A stretch of 17,328 nt of DNA from Sulfurimonas sp. (GTDB taxonomy: Bacteria > Campylobacterota > Campylobacteria > Campylobacterales > Sulfurimonadaceae), in NCBI GenBank assembly GCA_022712845.1, contig JAFLJV010000001.1, forward strand, positions 1-17,328. Reading direction: 5' to 3'. A model generated the notes under the pieces. It was not told the origin of the DNA. It saw only the letters and a program-made list of their open reading frames with translations, and did not search any database. The position numbers and the translations under genes are program-made. Below, one piece after another: positions 1 to 6,703 of the stretch. Positions within the stretch are counted from its first letter, which is position 1. Each line of letters starts with the position of its first letter.

Positions 1-145
1 GCGAATGACTTCTAGCATCGTAACCAACAGCTACATACTCGCCACTAATCTTAGAAGCCAATGCATAACCTATACGAACAACACTTTGCTCATTTAACTC
101 TTTTTCAAAAATCCCTCTGATGTCGTATTCTCTGTAGATGCTCAT
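1..145 (-). CDS. manB: Phosphomannomutase/phosphoglucomutase, N-terminal part (runs off left edge)
   Basis: Only the first 48 codons are inside the window, read leftward from an ATG at 145; the rest lies beyond base 1. The peptide begins MSIYREYDIRGIFEKE and continues to VAVGYDARSHS. The YDIRG start and the GYDAR segment are hallmarks of the alpha-D-phosphohexomutase family (AlgC/ManB type), cytoplasmic enzymes that interconvert hexose 1- and 6-phosphates for sugar nucleotide and surface polysaccharide synthesis. The phosphoserine loop and the sugar- and metal-binding loops would lie further along and cannot be checked here. An AAGG ribosome binding sequence sits about 8-9 bases before the ATG. 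The family assignment is good; whether mannose or glucose is the main substrate cannot be told from this fragment. Confidence 0.85.
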   Translation of the reverse strand, partial: MSIYREYDIRGIFEKELNEQSVVRIGYALASKISGEYVAVGYDARSHS

Positions 146-174
146 TACTTTGCCTTGTATGTCTTATTAATGCA

Positions 175-180
175 ATTATA
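175..180 (-). promoter_or_regulatory. Putative -10 box of the phosphohexomutase gene
   Basis: A perfect TATAAT on the minus strand lies about 30 bases before the ATG at 145. No good -35 is visible. This fits the sigma-70 promoters known in Campylobacter and Helicobacter, where the -35 is poorly conserved. The rest of 146-289 shows nothing else convincing. Confidence 0.5.
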
Positions 181-289
181 CATAAATATTAATGATAAGA
201 GGCATTTTCTTAATTTCAGATATTGTAAATATGTGGTGCTAACAGTTGACTCTAGGGTATTTATTGGGCTACGAAGTTTTATTATAATT

Positions 290-574
290 TTATATCCGCT
301 TGGCTAATAATTTATATATTTTGTTATTTTCACGTTGACCTACAGCTAAAACAATGATTAGAATTTCATTATCCCTTACCTCATAAGCAAGTCTATATCC
401 AGCAGTTGAGAGCTTTATTTTATAAACTTCATTAAATCCGCTAAGTTTATCTTTTTGAACTTTTGGATTCTTTAGTCTCTCTTGGAGTTTCTTTTTAAAC
501 TGTTCTTTTAGAGAGTTATCTAATTTTTTAAACTCTTTTAATGCTTTTGGGTGAAAGGTAAGTTTATAACTCAT
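290..574 (-). CDS. relE: RelE-family toxin (mRNA interferase)
   Basis: This 94-residue cytoplasmic protein is the toxin half of a type II toxin-antitoxin pair. RelE enzymes cleave mRNA in the ribosomal A site. The protein lines up with E. coli RelE almost residue for residue: ALKEFKKLD near the start, YKIKL at 51-55, AGYRLAYEV at 59-67, VGQRE at 78-82 and a final IY pair at 86-87. The residues used by E. coli RelE are all present: K52, K54, R61, R81 and Y87. The toxin therefore looks catalytically intact, and the length is normal for the family. The gene overlaps the antitoxin gene upstream by 11 bases, so it is translated from the same message. The closest subtype may be StbE rather than classic RelE. 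Confidence 0.92.
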   Translation of the reverse strand: MSYKLTFHPKALKEFKKLDNSLKEQFKKKLQERLKNPKVQKDKLSGFNEVYKIKLSTAGYRLAYEVRDNEILIIVLAVGQRENNKIYKLLAKRI

Positions 575-815
575 CTAAACTTACTTCTATTGGAGTAAAT
601 TCTTCATTAAGTCTTGATTGTATATCTTTGCTAAGTATATAATTGTCCAACATCTCCATAAGTTTTTCATAGGTTTCAGAGGGAACTAAATAAGCACTCG
701 GAACATTATGGTTTAGTATAGCCACTACTTCATTGCCCGCATTTTTAAGAATTTCTGTAGGTGATTTTTTCAACTCTGTAATGCTAGCCGTATAGTTTGA
801 TAATATCATTTGCAT
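564..815 (-). CDS. Antitoxin of the RelE pair (Phd/YefM, StbD-like)
   Basis: This 83-residue protein precedes the RelE-type toxin and overlaps it by 11 bases. The N-terminal half has the Phd/YefM DNA-binding pattern: NYTASITELKKSP at 7-19, VVAILNHNVPSAYLVP at 30-45 and ETYEKLMEMLD at 47-57. The last 25 residues, ending in VSLDEL, would be the toxin-wrapping tail. From family knowledge it should neutralise the toxin and repress its own promoter through the N-terminal fold. The start at 815 is supported by AAAAAGG with 8 bases before the ATG; a second in-frame ATG two codons later has worse spacing. The antitoxin is StbD-like, not the ribbon-helix-helix RelB of E. coli, so no symbol is given. 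Confidence 0.88.
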   Translation of the reverse strand: MQMILSNYTASITELKKSPTEILKNAGNEVVAILNHNVPSAYLVPSETYEKLMEMLDNYILSKDIQSRLNEEFTPIEVSLDEL

Positions 816-828
816 AATAGGTACCTTT

Positions 829-859
829 TTTAGTATATTATTTAGTACATATTATAGCA
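829..859 (-). promoter_or_regulatory. Toxin-antitoxin promoter with direct-repeat operator candidate
   Basis: On the minus strand a perfect TATAAT (856..851) is preceded by TGC, giving an extended -10 (859..851). Read on the plus strand, 829-854 holds two near-identical copies of TTTAGTAYATTA (TTTAGTATATTA and TTTAGTACATATTA), covering the -10 and the expected start point at about 844. This is where an autoregulating antitoxin would be expected to bind. The operator role is inference. Confidence 0.5.
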
Positions 860-957
860 TGTTCTTTAATAATAAATATAAAGTGGCAATTCAGCATATT
901 TTATAATTTCAATAATGAACTGTTTCCCTTAGAACTCTTAGTACTTGTTACAATCCT

Positions 958-1902
958 TTACTTCCAGTTTTTCACATACTTTGCAAAAATAGGTTTAATA
1001 TTTTCAACTGTTGCAAGTAACCACTTGTATTCATCTTCCCAGTTTTCAGTATCTTCTAAATTAAAGTTAGTTTTTTTAATTTTAATTCGACTTGCTTGTT
1101 TTTCAGGTAATTCCATCCATTCAAATATTAAGTTTGTTTCACTTTCAATATCTTCTTTATGTTTCTCTAATTCAAAATATAACTCTTTTGAATTAGGTAT
1201 ATAGATTTCGACACTGCAATATTGTTCTCTATTGTGGACAACCAATGATATGTGTGCTTTTGAGCCAACACCTAATGTTAAATCATACCAATGCTGTGCT
1301 CTAGGAGTTCTTGTATTTATGTTTGAATTATTGCTAAAATAATCATTTAAGTTTGTCCAAAATTCTAACTGTAACATTTTTAAGTCAGTTTTATTATTTT
1401 GAGATTGATTTGTTGTAGATTTTTTTAGAGCTTTCGCCCAATTATTAGGCTTAGAAATTATATTGAATTTTGGAGCAAATGGAGAAGTTCCAATTCTCCA
1501 TAATTCAATATTTATTGCAAAAAAGTTTATTTTTTCATTTGTGTTATCATTTAACCAATCAATTGCTTGTTTATGTTCATCTCGAACATCTTTAACAATC
1601 CAAATTATTATCTCTGCATCAAAACCAGATGCATAAGTTATGATTTTTCCTAGATGGTCATGATCCGTTGATTCCAATTGATTTTCAATTACGATTTTGC
1701 GACTGGTATTCTCTTCTTCTGCTAGAATATCTACACTAAACCTACCAACACTTGCTTCTGTTTGTAAAAAAGATATATCTATCCCTATTTCATTACTTAA
1801 TAATTTTAAATTTTCATCTTCTGCTAACCAGTTTGTAAAATTTAATGCTTCATGTTTCCAAGCTTCTCTTAGTAGTGTTTTTTCTAATTTTCCAAGTTGC
1901 AT
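958..1902 (-). CDS. DUF4268 protein with PD-(D/E)XK nuclease-like N-terminal domain
   Basis: This 314-residue protein has no signal peptide or membrane segment. Residues 45-140 carry a restriction-endonuclease-like core: FSVDIL with D58, IVIENQLE with E73 and Q75, then the conserved TDHDHLGKIITYASG (79-93) and a late strand ending in IELWRIG. This is the D...ExQ variant of the PD-(D/E)XK motif, with glutamine in place of lysine. Residues about 178-310 correspond to the DUF4268 domain. The natural substrate of the family is not established; a role in DNA cleavage or phage defence is a guess from fold and context. The start is backed by GGAG 8 bases before the ATG. The gene stands alone between a toxin-antitoxin pair and a lipoprotein gene, as expected for an accessory gene. 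The family match is fairly sure, the function is not. Confidence 0.75.
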   Translation of the reverse strand: MQLGKLEKTLLREAWKHEALNFTNWLAEDENLKLLSNEIGIDISFLQTEASVGRFSVDILAEEENTSRKIVIENQLESTDHDHLGKIITYASGFDAEIIIWIVKDVRDEHKQAIDWLNDNTNEKINFFAINIELWRIGTSPFAPKFNIISKPNNWAKALKKSTTNQSQNNKTDLKMLQLEFWTNLNDYFSNNSNINTRTPRAQHWYDLTLGVGSKAHISLVVHNREQYCSVEIYIPNSKELYFELEKHKEDIESETNLIFEWMELPEKQASRIKIKKTNFNLEDTENWEDEYKWLLATVENIKPIFAKYVKNWK

Positions 1903-1939
1903 ATAAATATCTCCATGTGATTGTAACTATTTATTCAAT

Positions 1940-1995
1940 GAACACTTTATACATTTAATACTGTATATGACAATTAACTATCACAAAAAGTGTTC
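1940..1995. repeat. Perfect 9-bp inverted repeat, 38-bp spacer
   Basis: GAACACTTT at 1940-1948 is mirrored by AAAGTGTTC at 1987-1995. It lies in the gap between the divergent DUF4268 and lipoprotein genes, just upstream of the DUF4268 start at 1902. It could be a paired operator or the trace of an insertion boundary. The rest of 1903-2162 shows only AT-rich sequence and the lipoprotein promoter. Confidence 0.5.
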
Positions 1996-2105
1996 TATTT
2001 AATTTTAGTAAGTTTACCTAAAAATAGGATTTTTGCCTATTTTAAAGCTATTTATTTTAGAAATATGTGCTTAATACTTTTTTAACCGTTATTTGAACAA
2101 AATGA

Positions 2106-2132
2106 TTGTTATTACATTCTTTTTGCTATAAT
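2106..2132 (+). promoter_or_regulatory. Promoter of the lipoprotein gene
   Basis: TTGTTA (2106-2111), a 15-base spacer, and TATAAT (2127-2132) preceded by TGC make a good extended -10 promoter. The start point would be near 2139, leaving a leader of about 24 bases with an AAGGA ribosome binding sequence before the ATG at 2163. Confidence 0.6.
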
Positions 2133-2162
2133 TCACTCGAAAATTTAAGGATATAAAAAAAT

Positions 2163-2843
2163 ATGAAAAAAATAGTTCAAATATTAGTATTAACAATTTT
2201 AGCAACTCTATTTGTAAGTTGTAATAATACCCAAGCACCAAAACCAGATTTGAAAAAAGTGGAAGAAACGCAAACAAAGAAATTAGAAAAAGCAGAAAAG
2301 AAGATACAAAAACAAACAAAAAAAACAGAGATAAAACCAGAAAAGAAAATACCAAAAGTATTGCCAGCAAATTATCTGTTTGAAGGTGATTATATAAAAA
2401 TACATTCACCAAACTCAACTGGATGGTCTGTTGTAAATAAGGCAGAGAGTAAAGTAGTTCTTGGTAAAAGAAGTGATAAAGGAAGATATATAGCAGAAGT
2501 TGTTTTTTTCTCGATATTTACAGTAGGTAAAAAAGATTTTTTTGATTTTATTCAAAAAGAAACATCAAAAATAAAAAGTGATAAAAGATACACTGTAGTA
2601 AATTCAGAGTTTAAAGAAACAGATAAAAGAGGCTATCCATGTGTTATATCAAAACAGCTTTTAAAAGATAAAAAAGAGATAGGTACAAATCTCTTAATAA
2701 CACAAATAAAATCCATGTATTGTAAAGATCCAAAAAATGAAAGTATAGGATTTATGATTGGGTACTCATTTAGAGGTCAAGAGATTATAAAAAATATAGA
2801 TGAACAAGCAGATAGTTTTATAGATGGGGTTCAATTTCCATAG
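2163..2843 (+). CDS. Putative lipoprotein, lysine-rich linker, unknown function
   Basis: This 226-residue protein is not recognised as a named family. The N-terminus is a lipoprotein-type signal: MKK, a hydrophobic stretch, then FVSC with the candidate lipidated cysteine at 20. The -3 residue is F rather than the usual L/V/I, a slight weakness. Residues about 28-66 are a lysine/glutamate/threonine-rich linker, very likely extended, which would place the folded part away from the membrane. Residues about 70-226 form a globular domain (EGDYIKIHSP, GWSVVNKAESKVVLGKR, and a C-terminal IDGVQFP) with two further cysteines near 158 and 186. The gene has its own promoter and an AAGGA site 10 bases before the ATG. 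It converges on the NnrS gene with a 16-base gap and no visible terminator. The envelope location is likely; no function is proposed. Confidence 0.75.
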   Translation: MKKIVQILVLTILATLFVSCNNTQAPKPDLKKVEETQTKKLEKAEKKIQKQTKKTEIKPEKKIPKVLPANYLFEGDYIKIHSPNSTGWSVVNKAESKVVLGKRSDKGRYIAEVVFFSIFTVGKKDFFDFIQKETSKIKSDKRYTVVNSEFKETDKRGYPCVISKQLLKDKKEIGTNLLITQIKSMYCKDPKNESIGFMIGYSFRGQEIIKNIDEQADSFIDGVQFP

Positions 2844-2859
2844 TTATAACACTTGCTTC

Positions 2860-4101
2860 TTACCCTTTTATTCCATCTGCACGAGGTTTTAATAAGAAGC
2901 TGTAATATTGTTGTATATATATAGCAAAAGGGATGCTCCAAATAATTGAAGAGTATAAATAAAGCTCGTTTGTATATTCTTCAAAGAATGGTATAAGTCC
3001 TCGCATAAATGTTGCAAGTATTATAAAAAATACCATAAAGTGAGTATAAATATTTGCTGTGATATGTCGTCCTGTATGTGCCCAAGTGATTATGAGCATA
3101 ACAGCTAGATATGAGAGACCGATTCCACCACTTGTTATGAAATGTCTAAAGTGATTTATCCCATTTATATCTGGATTTAGTAAATCCCATGCCATTAGGG
3201 CGTAACCTATGCTAAGAAGAGCATAAACACAAGCTAAATAAATTACATACGGTTGATTTAGTATAAATTTATCTTGGAGTTTGTATTCACTTGTTATGCT
3301 AAGTATAGCCGCCGCGCAAGCAAATCCTATCCAAGCTAGAGCAGAGTTTTGAGGGTATAAAAATTCAACTATGGTAAAAACTATAACTGTAAAGATTGCA
3401 AGATTTGTCGCAGGTGGACGAGATATAAATACATCGTCTATCTCTTTATCTTCTAGTATCTCATTTATAGCTTCCATATTTACTCGTCTTAGAGCTAGTA
3501 AGACTAATACAACTACACCACCAAGAGCAACCTTTAAGATATCCATACTTGAAGTTGTTGCGAATCCAAGCTGGGATGCAAAAAACCAAACTTCTATGAT
3601 AAAAAGTGAGAGAGCTGCGTAACCTATAGAAGCGTGCCTTTGTAGTTTGTCAAGAACTGCATCTTTACCAAACCAGATAACCCAAGCAAGCATAGCAAGA
3701 TTTAAAAATGCTGTTAGATAAATACCTGTAATATCGATAGTCCAAAAGCTAACTCTACCTAAAAGCCAGAGAATAACCATATATTTTAGTCGTTTTCCAA
3801 CAAGTGGAATTATTCCAGGAAACAGTTCTGGTAAACCAGTTGCTAAAAATGCTAATATACCAGCTGTTATAAGACCAAAAAGCATCTCATAAATATGCCA
3901 AGTTAGTTTATCACCTAAAAATGGCAAATCTATAAAACCACCCCAAACAAGCCCCCAAAGTAACATACTTATAAGCATATATGGAGCTAAAACTAAAAAT
4001 AGTGGTCTAAAACCATAAGCCAAGTATGGTGGTACATTTTTTTCATCAGGATAATACAGATAATGATTGGTAGCGTGTGATTTTTCTTCTGTTTGACTCA
4101 T
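2860..4101 (-). CDS. nnrS: NnrS family haem/copper membrane protein
   Basis: This 413-residue polytopic inner-membrane protein appears to have about 12 hydrophobic segments. NnrS signatures are clear: YGFRPLFLVLAPY (29-41), WHIYEMLFGLITAGILAF (68-85, H69) and, near the C-terminus, HFRHFITSGGIGLSYLAVM (317-335) followed by AHTGRHI (341-347, H342). NnrS proteins bind haem and copper and protect cells during nitric oxide or nitrosative stress, especially in denitrifiers; the exact chemistry is not settled. It is the last gene of an ABC transporter operon. Its ATG shares one base with the ATPase stop codon (TAATG) and is preceded by GGAG at good spacing, so it is translationally coupled to the transporter genes. 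Length is normal for the family. The coupling suggests a shared job with the importer, possibly handling a metal, cofactor or nitrogen compound. Confidence 0.9.
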   Translation of the reverse strand: MSQTEEKSHATNHYLYYPDEKNVPPYLAYGFRPLFLVLAPYMLISMLLWGLVWGGFIDLPFLGDKLTWHIYEMLFGLITAGILAFLATGLPELFPGIIPLVGKRLKYMVILWLLGRVSFWTIDITGIYLTAFLNLAMLAWVIWFGKDAVLDKLQRHASIGYAALSLFIIEVWFFASQLGFATTSSMDILKVALGGVVVLVLLALRRVNMEAINEILEDKEIDDVFISRPPATNLAIFTVIVFTIVEFLYPQNSALAWIGFACAAAILSITSEYKLQDKFILNQPYVIYLACVYALLSIGYALMAWDLLNPDINGINHFRHFITSGGIGLSYLAVMLIITWAHTGRHITANIYTHFMVFFIILATFMRGLIPFFEEYTNELYLYSSIIWSIPFAIYIQQYYSFLLKPRADGIKG

Positions 4102-4838
4102 TATTTTAGCTCCAATTCAAATGTATCTATAATCTCTTCATCTTGTAGTATTTTTGCACTTTGAGCATAAACATATTTGTCATCTCTCTCTTTTTGAGGC
4201 AAATCATAAGAAAACTTTTTTACTATATGACCAGGGTCTGCTTTTAAAAGAAGTATCTCATCACTAAGTCTTATAGCTTCCATCAAATCATGAGTGATAA
4301 AAAGTATACTTATCTCTTTTTTGTCTATCATATCTATAAGTATGCTTTGAAGCTCTTTTTTTAATCCAATGTCTAAGGCAGAAAATGGCTCATCAAGAAA
4401 AAGTAGTGAAGGCTTAATAACTAAAGCTCTTGCAAAACTTACACGCTGACGCATACCACCACTTAAATCTTTTGGAAACTTATCAAAGTCATCCTCTTCA
4501 AGACCAAATTTAATGGCAATCTCTTTTGCTTGTTGCAGGGCTACACTTTTTTTACATCCATAAGCTAGTAAACCAAGTGAGATATTATCAATCACATTTT
4601 TCCAAGGAAGAAGCCTTGCATCTTGAAAAGCAAAAGCACTACTTTTAAATGTGTTTATAACCTTCCCCTCTTCAACATCAAGTAAATCTGCACAAAGGTG
4701 GAGTAGGGTAGTTTTACCACCGCCACTAGGACCAACTATAGAGAGCACTTCACCTTTTTTAAGAGTAAAGTCTATATCTTTTAGTATTTTAGTAAATCCA
4801 AAACTATGGTGCAATCCTTTAACTTCTAACTTCTCCAT
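4101..4838 (-). CDS. ABC transporter ATPase, NitT/TauT type
   Basis: This 245-residue cytoplasmic ATPase powers the importer formed with the permease and binding protein encoded just upstream. All ATPase motifs are intact: Walker A GPSGGGKT (36-43), Q-loop FAFQDARLLPW (69-79, Q72), signature LSGGM (125-129), Walker B LLFLDE (145-150) and switch H183 in ITHD. The Q-loop with RLLPW and the signature followed by RQRVSFARAL are typical of the nitrate/sulfonate/taurine importer ATPases (NrtD, SsuB, TauB). These motifs do not reveal the substrate. The gene overlaps the permease gene by 13 bases and shares one base with the NnrS start. AGAGG lies 8 bases before the ATG, inside the permease reading frame. 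Confidence 0.92.
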   Translation of the reverse strand: MEKLEVKGLHHSFGFTKILKDIDFTLKKGEVLSIVGPSGGGKTTLLHLCADLLDVEEGKVINTFKSSAFAFQDARLLPWKNVIDNISLGLLAYGCKKSVALQQAKEIAIKFGLEEDDFDKFPKDLSGGMRQRVSFARALVIKPSLLFLDEPFSALDIGLKKELQSILIDMIDKKEISILFITHDLMEAIRLSDEILLLKADPGHIVKKFSYDLPQKERDDKYVYAQSAKILQDEEIIDTFELELK

Positions 4839-5608
4839 AGTTCAACCTCTCTTTTTATAGGCTCTAAGATTATGTACTCTATAAACATAAGTGAACCTAT
4901 CATAATTACAACAAGAGCAAGTGCAGCAGGAGTATCTAACTGACTTCTTGCAACTGCTAAAGAAGCACCTATACCGTCACTTGTAGCTAAGAGTTCAGCC
5001 ATAACAACTATCTTCCATGACATCCCAAGAGCAGATACCCATGCAGGAAATACATAAGAGAAGATATGAGGAAAATATACATCTAAAAACTTCATATGCC
5101 AAGGTAGATTAAAACTCCTTGCCATCTCTTTTAAATCACCATCGAGTGTTCTTGTTCCTTGAAGTGCACCAACAAAGATGATAGGAAAAGAAGCAACTAT
5201 AACTGTAAAGATAACAGTCTCATCTCCCATACCAAACCAAATCATCGCTAAAACTATCCAAGCAATAGGTGGCATACCAACTAAGATAGTAACAATAGGA
5301 CGACTCATAATAGATGCCGTTACAAAAAATCCTGCTAAAAGTCCAAGAAGTGAGCCAAATAGTAATGATATACCAAAACCAACAGAGGCACGATAAAGAG
5401 TTGTGTTTATCTCTGCTAAAAGAGCATCATCCTGTAGCATGATGAAAAGAGTTTGAAATGTTTCAAGTGGGGATGGTAATACTAAATTACCATAAACTTG
5501 ATTCCCTACATCCCATAGAGCAATAAAAAGAAAAATAGATGCAATAGCACCCCAACCACTCCACAAGTAAGCTGGAAAATCTTTGAGTATTTTTATAATG
5601 AATTTCAA
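4826..5608 (-). CDS. ABC transporter permease, NitT/TauT type
   Basis: This 260-residue inner-membrane protein has about six hydrophobic segments. The cytoplasmic EAA loop that docks on the ATPase is seen around 191-214: ALGMSWKIVVMAELLATSDG with the conserved late glycine. LPSPLETFQTL near residue 44 and GMPPIAWIVLAMIWFGMG near 111-128 are also typical of the SsuC/TauC/NrtB permeases. The start is TTG at 5608: no in-frame ATG comes before about residue 57, which lies after the first membrane segment, and GGAAAC lies about 8 bases upstream, overlapping the stop of the binding-protein gene. Only 3 bases separate it from that gene. The substrate cannot be read from the sequence. Confidence 0.9.
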   Translation of the reverse strand: MKFIIKILKDFPAYLWSGWGAIASIFLFIALWDVGNQVYGNLVLPSPLETFQTLFIMLQDDALLAEINTTLYRASVGFGISLLFGSLLGLLAGFFVTASIMSRPIVTILVGMPPIAWIVLAMIWFGMGDETVIFTVIVASFPIIFVGALQGTRTLDGDLKEMARSFNLPWHMKFLDVYFPHIFSYVFPAWVSALGMSWKIVVMAELLATSDGIGASLAVARSQLDTPAALALVVIMIGSLMFIEYIILEPIKREVELWRS

Positions 5609-5611
5609 TTT

Positions 5612-6589
5612 TTAGTTTCCGTAATAAAATTTATCATCAGGAAGTTTACCACCTATACTTTTTGGATTATTTTTCTTTAGAACGCCTAAGAAGAAATCTA
5701 AATCTTTTTTGGAGTCTTTTGCACTTACATTATCTAACTGAACATAATTTATACTATCTTCAACAGCTAATGCACTTAACATAGGCATATGTTTCTCTAC
5801 AAGTTCACCTGCTTCTTTTGGATGTGATTTATACCATTTTAGAGATTTTGCATACTCTTCATTAAATCTTTTTACAACATAATCATTTTGTTTTCCAACC
5901 ATAATCATACCAGCTTGAGGAATTTTGCCTTCTATTTTAAACATCTCCCCCCACTCTTTTTGTAAATTTGAGCTTCTGTATAAATCTGGTGCAATAAGTT
6001 TTAAAGGAAATGATTTTGTTTTTCTTAAAGCCATAGAGATAGCTGGCTCTGCTAAAAGAGCATGATCAACACGTCTAAGAATTAACATTTGCATAGCATC
6101 TATTGGTGAGCTAACATAGCGAAGTTTAAAATCTTTTTTAGGGTTAAGTCCATTTTTCTTTGCAATCTCTTCAAAAATAATATCTGGCATATCAGCACGA
6201 AATGGCATAGCAATTTCACAGCCTTTAAAATCAGCTATAGTTTTTTTTGTTTTATCTCTAGTAATCATCCCTAAAATTCCCCAAACAGAAACATTGAGAA
6301 GTTTTACATCAACACCTTTGTTATAAAGATTTGCTGCTACATTTGTAGGAATAGCTATAAAATCTGCTCTCTTTCTTAGAGTCAAGGCTCTTAACTCATC
6401 TGGGTTTTTCCATAAAATAAACTCTACTTTATTTGCAATATCACTTAGAGCATTTGTATCTATCATATGTAAAAGAGGGTGTGATACTGAGGCCATTGGT
6501 CCACTTAAAGTTATTTTTTCAACTTTTTCAACTTCACTTGCATTAAGTGAGAGTAGTATAGACAGTAATAGCAATAATTTTTTAAACAT
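5612..6589 (-). CDS. Periplasmic substrate-binding protein, NMT1/SsuA-like
   Basis: This 325-residue protein begins with a Sec signal peptide (MFKK, a leucine-rich core, then LNA|S with likely cleavage near residue 17). There is no lipobox, so it should be soluble in the periplasm. The body has the layout of the NitT/TauT binding proteins: an early LSGPMASVSHPLLHM segment, RKRADFIAIPTNVAANL, IADFKGCEIAMPFRADMPD for the first-lobe turn, and RRVDHALLAEPAISMAL. The ligand may be nitrate, a sulfonate, a pyrimidine precursor or something else; nothing here decides. A TTG directly before the ATG could extend it by one codon, but AAAGG is 7 bases from the ATG and only 4 from the TTG, so ATG is preferred. 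It is the first gene of the operon that ends with NnrS. Confidence 0.88.
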   Translation of the reverse strand: MFKKLLLLLSILLSLNASEVEKVEKITLSGPMASVSHPLLHMIDTNALSDIANKVEFILWKNPDELRALTLRKRADFIAIPTNVAANLYNKGVDVKLLNVSVWGILGMITRDKTKKTIADFKGCEIAMPFRADMPDIIFEEIAKKNGLNPKKDFKLRYVSSPIDAMQMLILRRVDHALLAEPAISMALRKTKSFPLKLIAPDLYRSSNLQKEWGEMFKIEGKIPQAGMIMVGKQNDYVVKRFNEEYAKSLKWYKSHPKEAGELVEKHMPMLSALAVEDSINYVQLDNVSAKDSKKDLDFFLGVLKKNNPKSIGGKLPDDKFYYGN

Positions 6590-6623
6590 CAATGTGCCTT
6601 TAAATTTTTAAATAAATCGCAGT

Positions 6624-6629
6624 ATTATA
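6624..6629 (-). promoter_or_regulatory. -10 box of the ABC-NnrS operon
   Basis: A perfect TATAAT on the minus strand (6629..6624) lies 34 bases before the ATG at 6589. The -35 position holds no good match. It is back to back with the pepN promoter. Confidence 0.55.
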
Positions 6630-6648
6630 TCCTTAAGCTGATTACATT

Positions 6649-6666
6649 ATGATTGTTTTAAATCAT
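6649..6666. promoter_or_regulatory. Inverted repeat ATGATT-N6-AATCAT between divergent promoters
   Basis: A perfect 6-bp inverted repeat covers the -35 of pepN (6653-6658) and sits about 20 bases upstream of the -10 of the ABC-NnrS operon. It is placed where one regulator could act on both. The spacing between TGAT and ATCA is 8, not the 4 of an FNR/CRP-type site, so the regulator is unknown. Confidence 0.35.
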
Positions 6667-6681
6667 TTATACTGCTATTAT
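6653..6681 (+). promoter_or_regulatory. Promoter of pepN
   Basis: TTGTTT (6653-6658), a 17-base spacer and TATTAT (6676-6681) with an extended TGC before it. The predicted start near 6688 leaves a leader of about 16 bases before the ATG at 6704. Confidence 0.6.
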
Positions 6682-6703
6682 TATAAAAAAATAAAGAGAA
6701 ATC

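Noticed and set aside
2089..2418. Open frame of 109 codons on the minus strand, rich in phenylalanine and leucine
   Set aside because: It is the antisense of the lysine-rich lipoprotein segment; AAA/AAG codons read backwards give TTT/CTT. The forward frame has promoter, ribosome site and signal peptide.
6589..6592. TTG one codon before the binding-protein ATG as start
   Set aside because: The AAAGG ribosome site is 7 bases from the ATG but only 4 from the TTG; the ATG gives a normal signal peptide.
6649..6666. FNR/CRP-type site between pepN and the ABC-NnrS operon
   Set aside because: TGAT and ATCA are 8 bases apart instead of 4, so it does not match that family's site; kept only as an inverted repeat.
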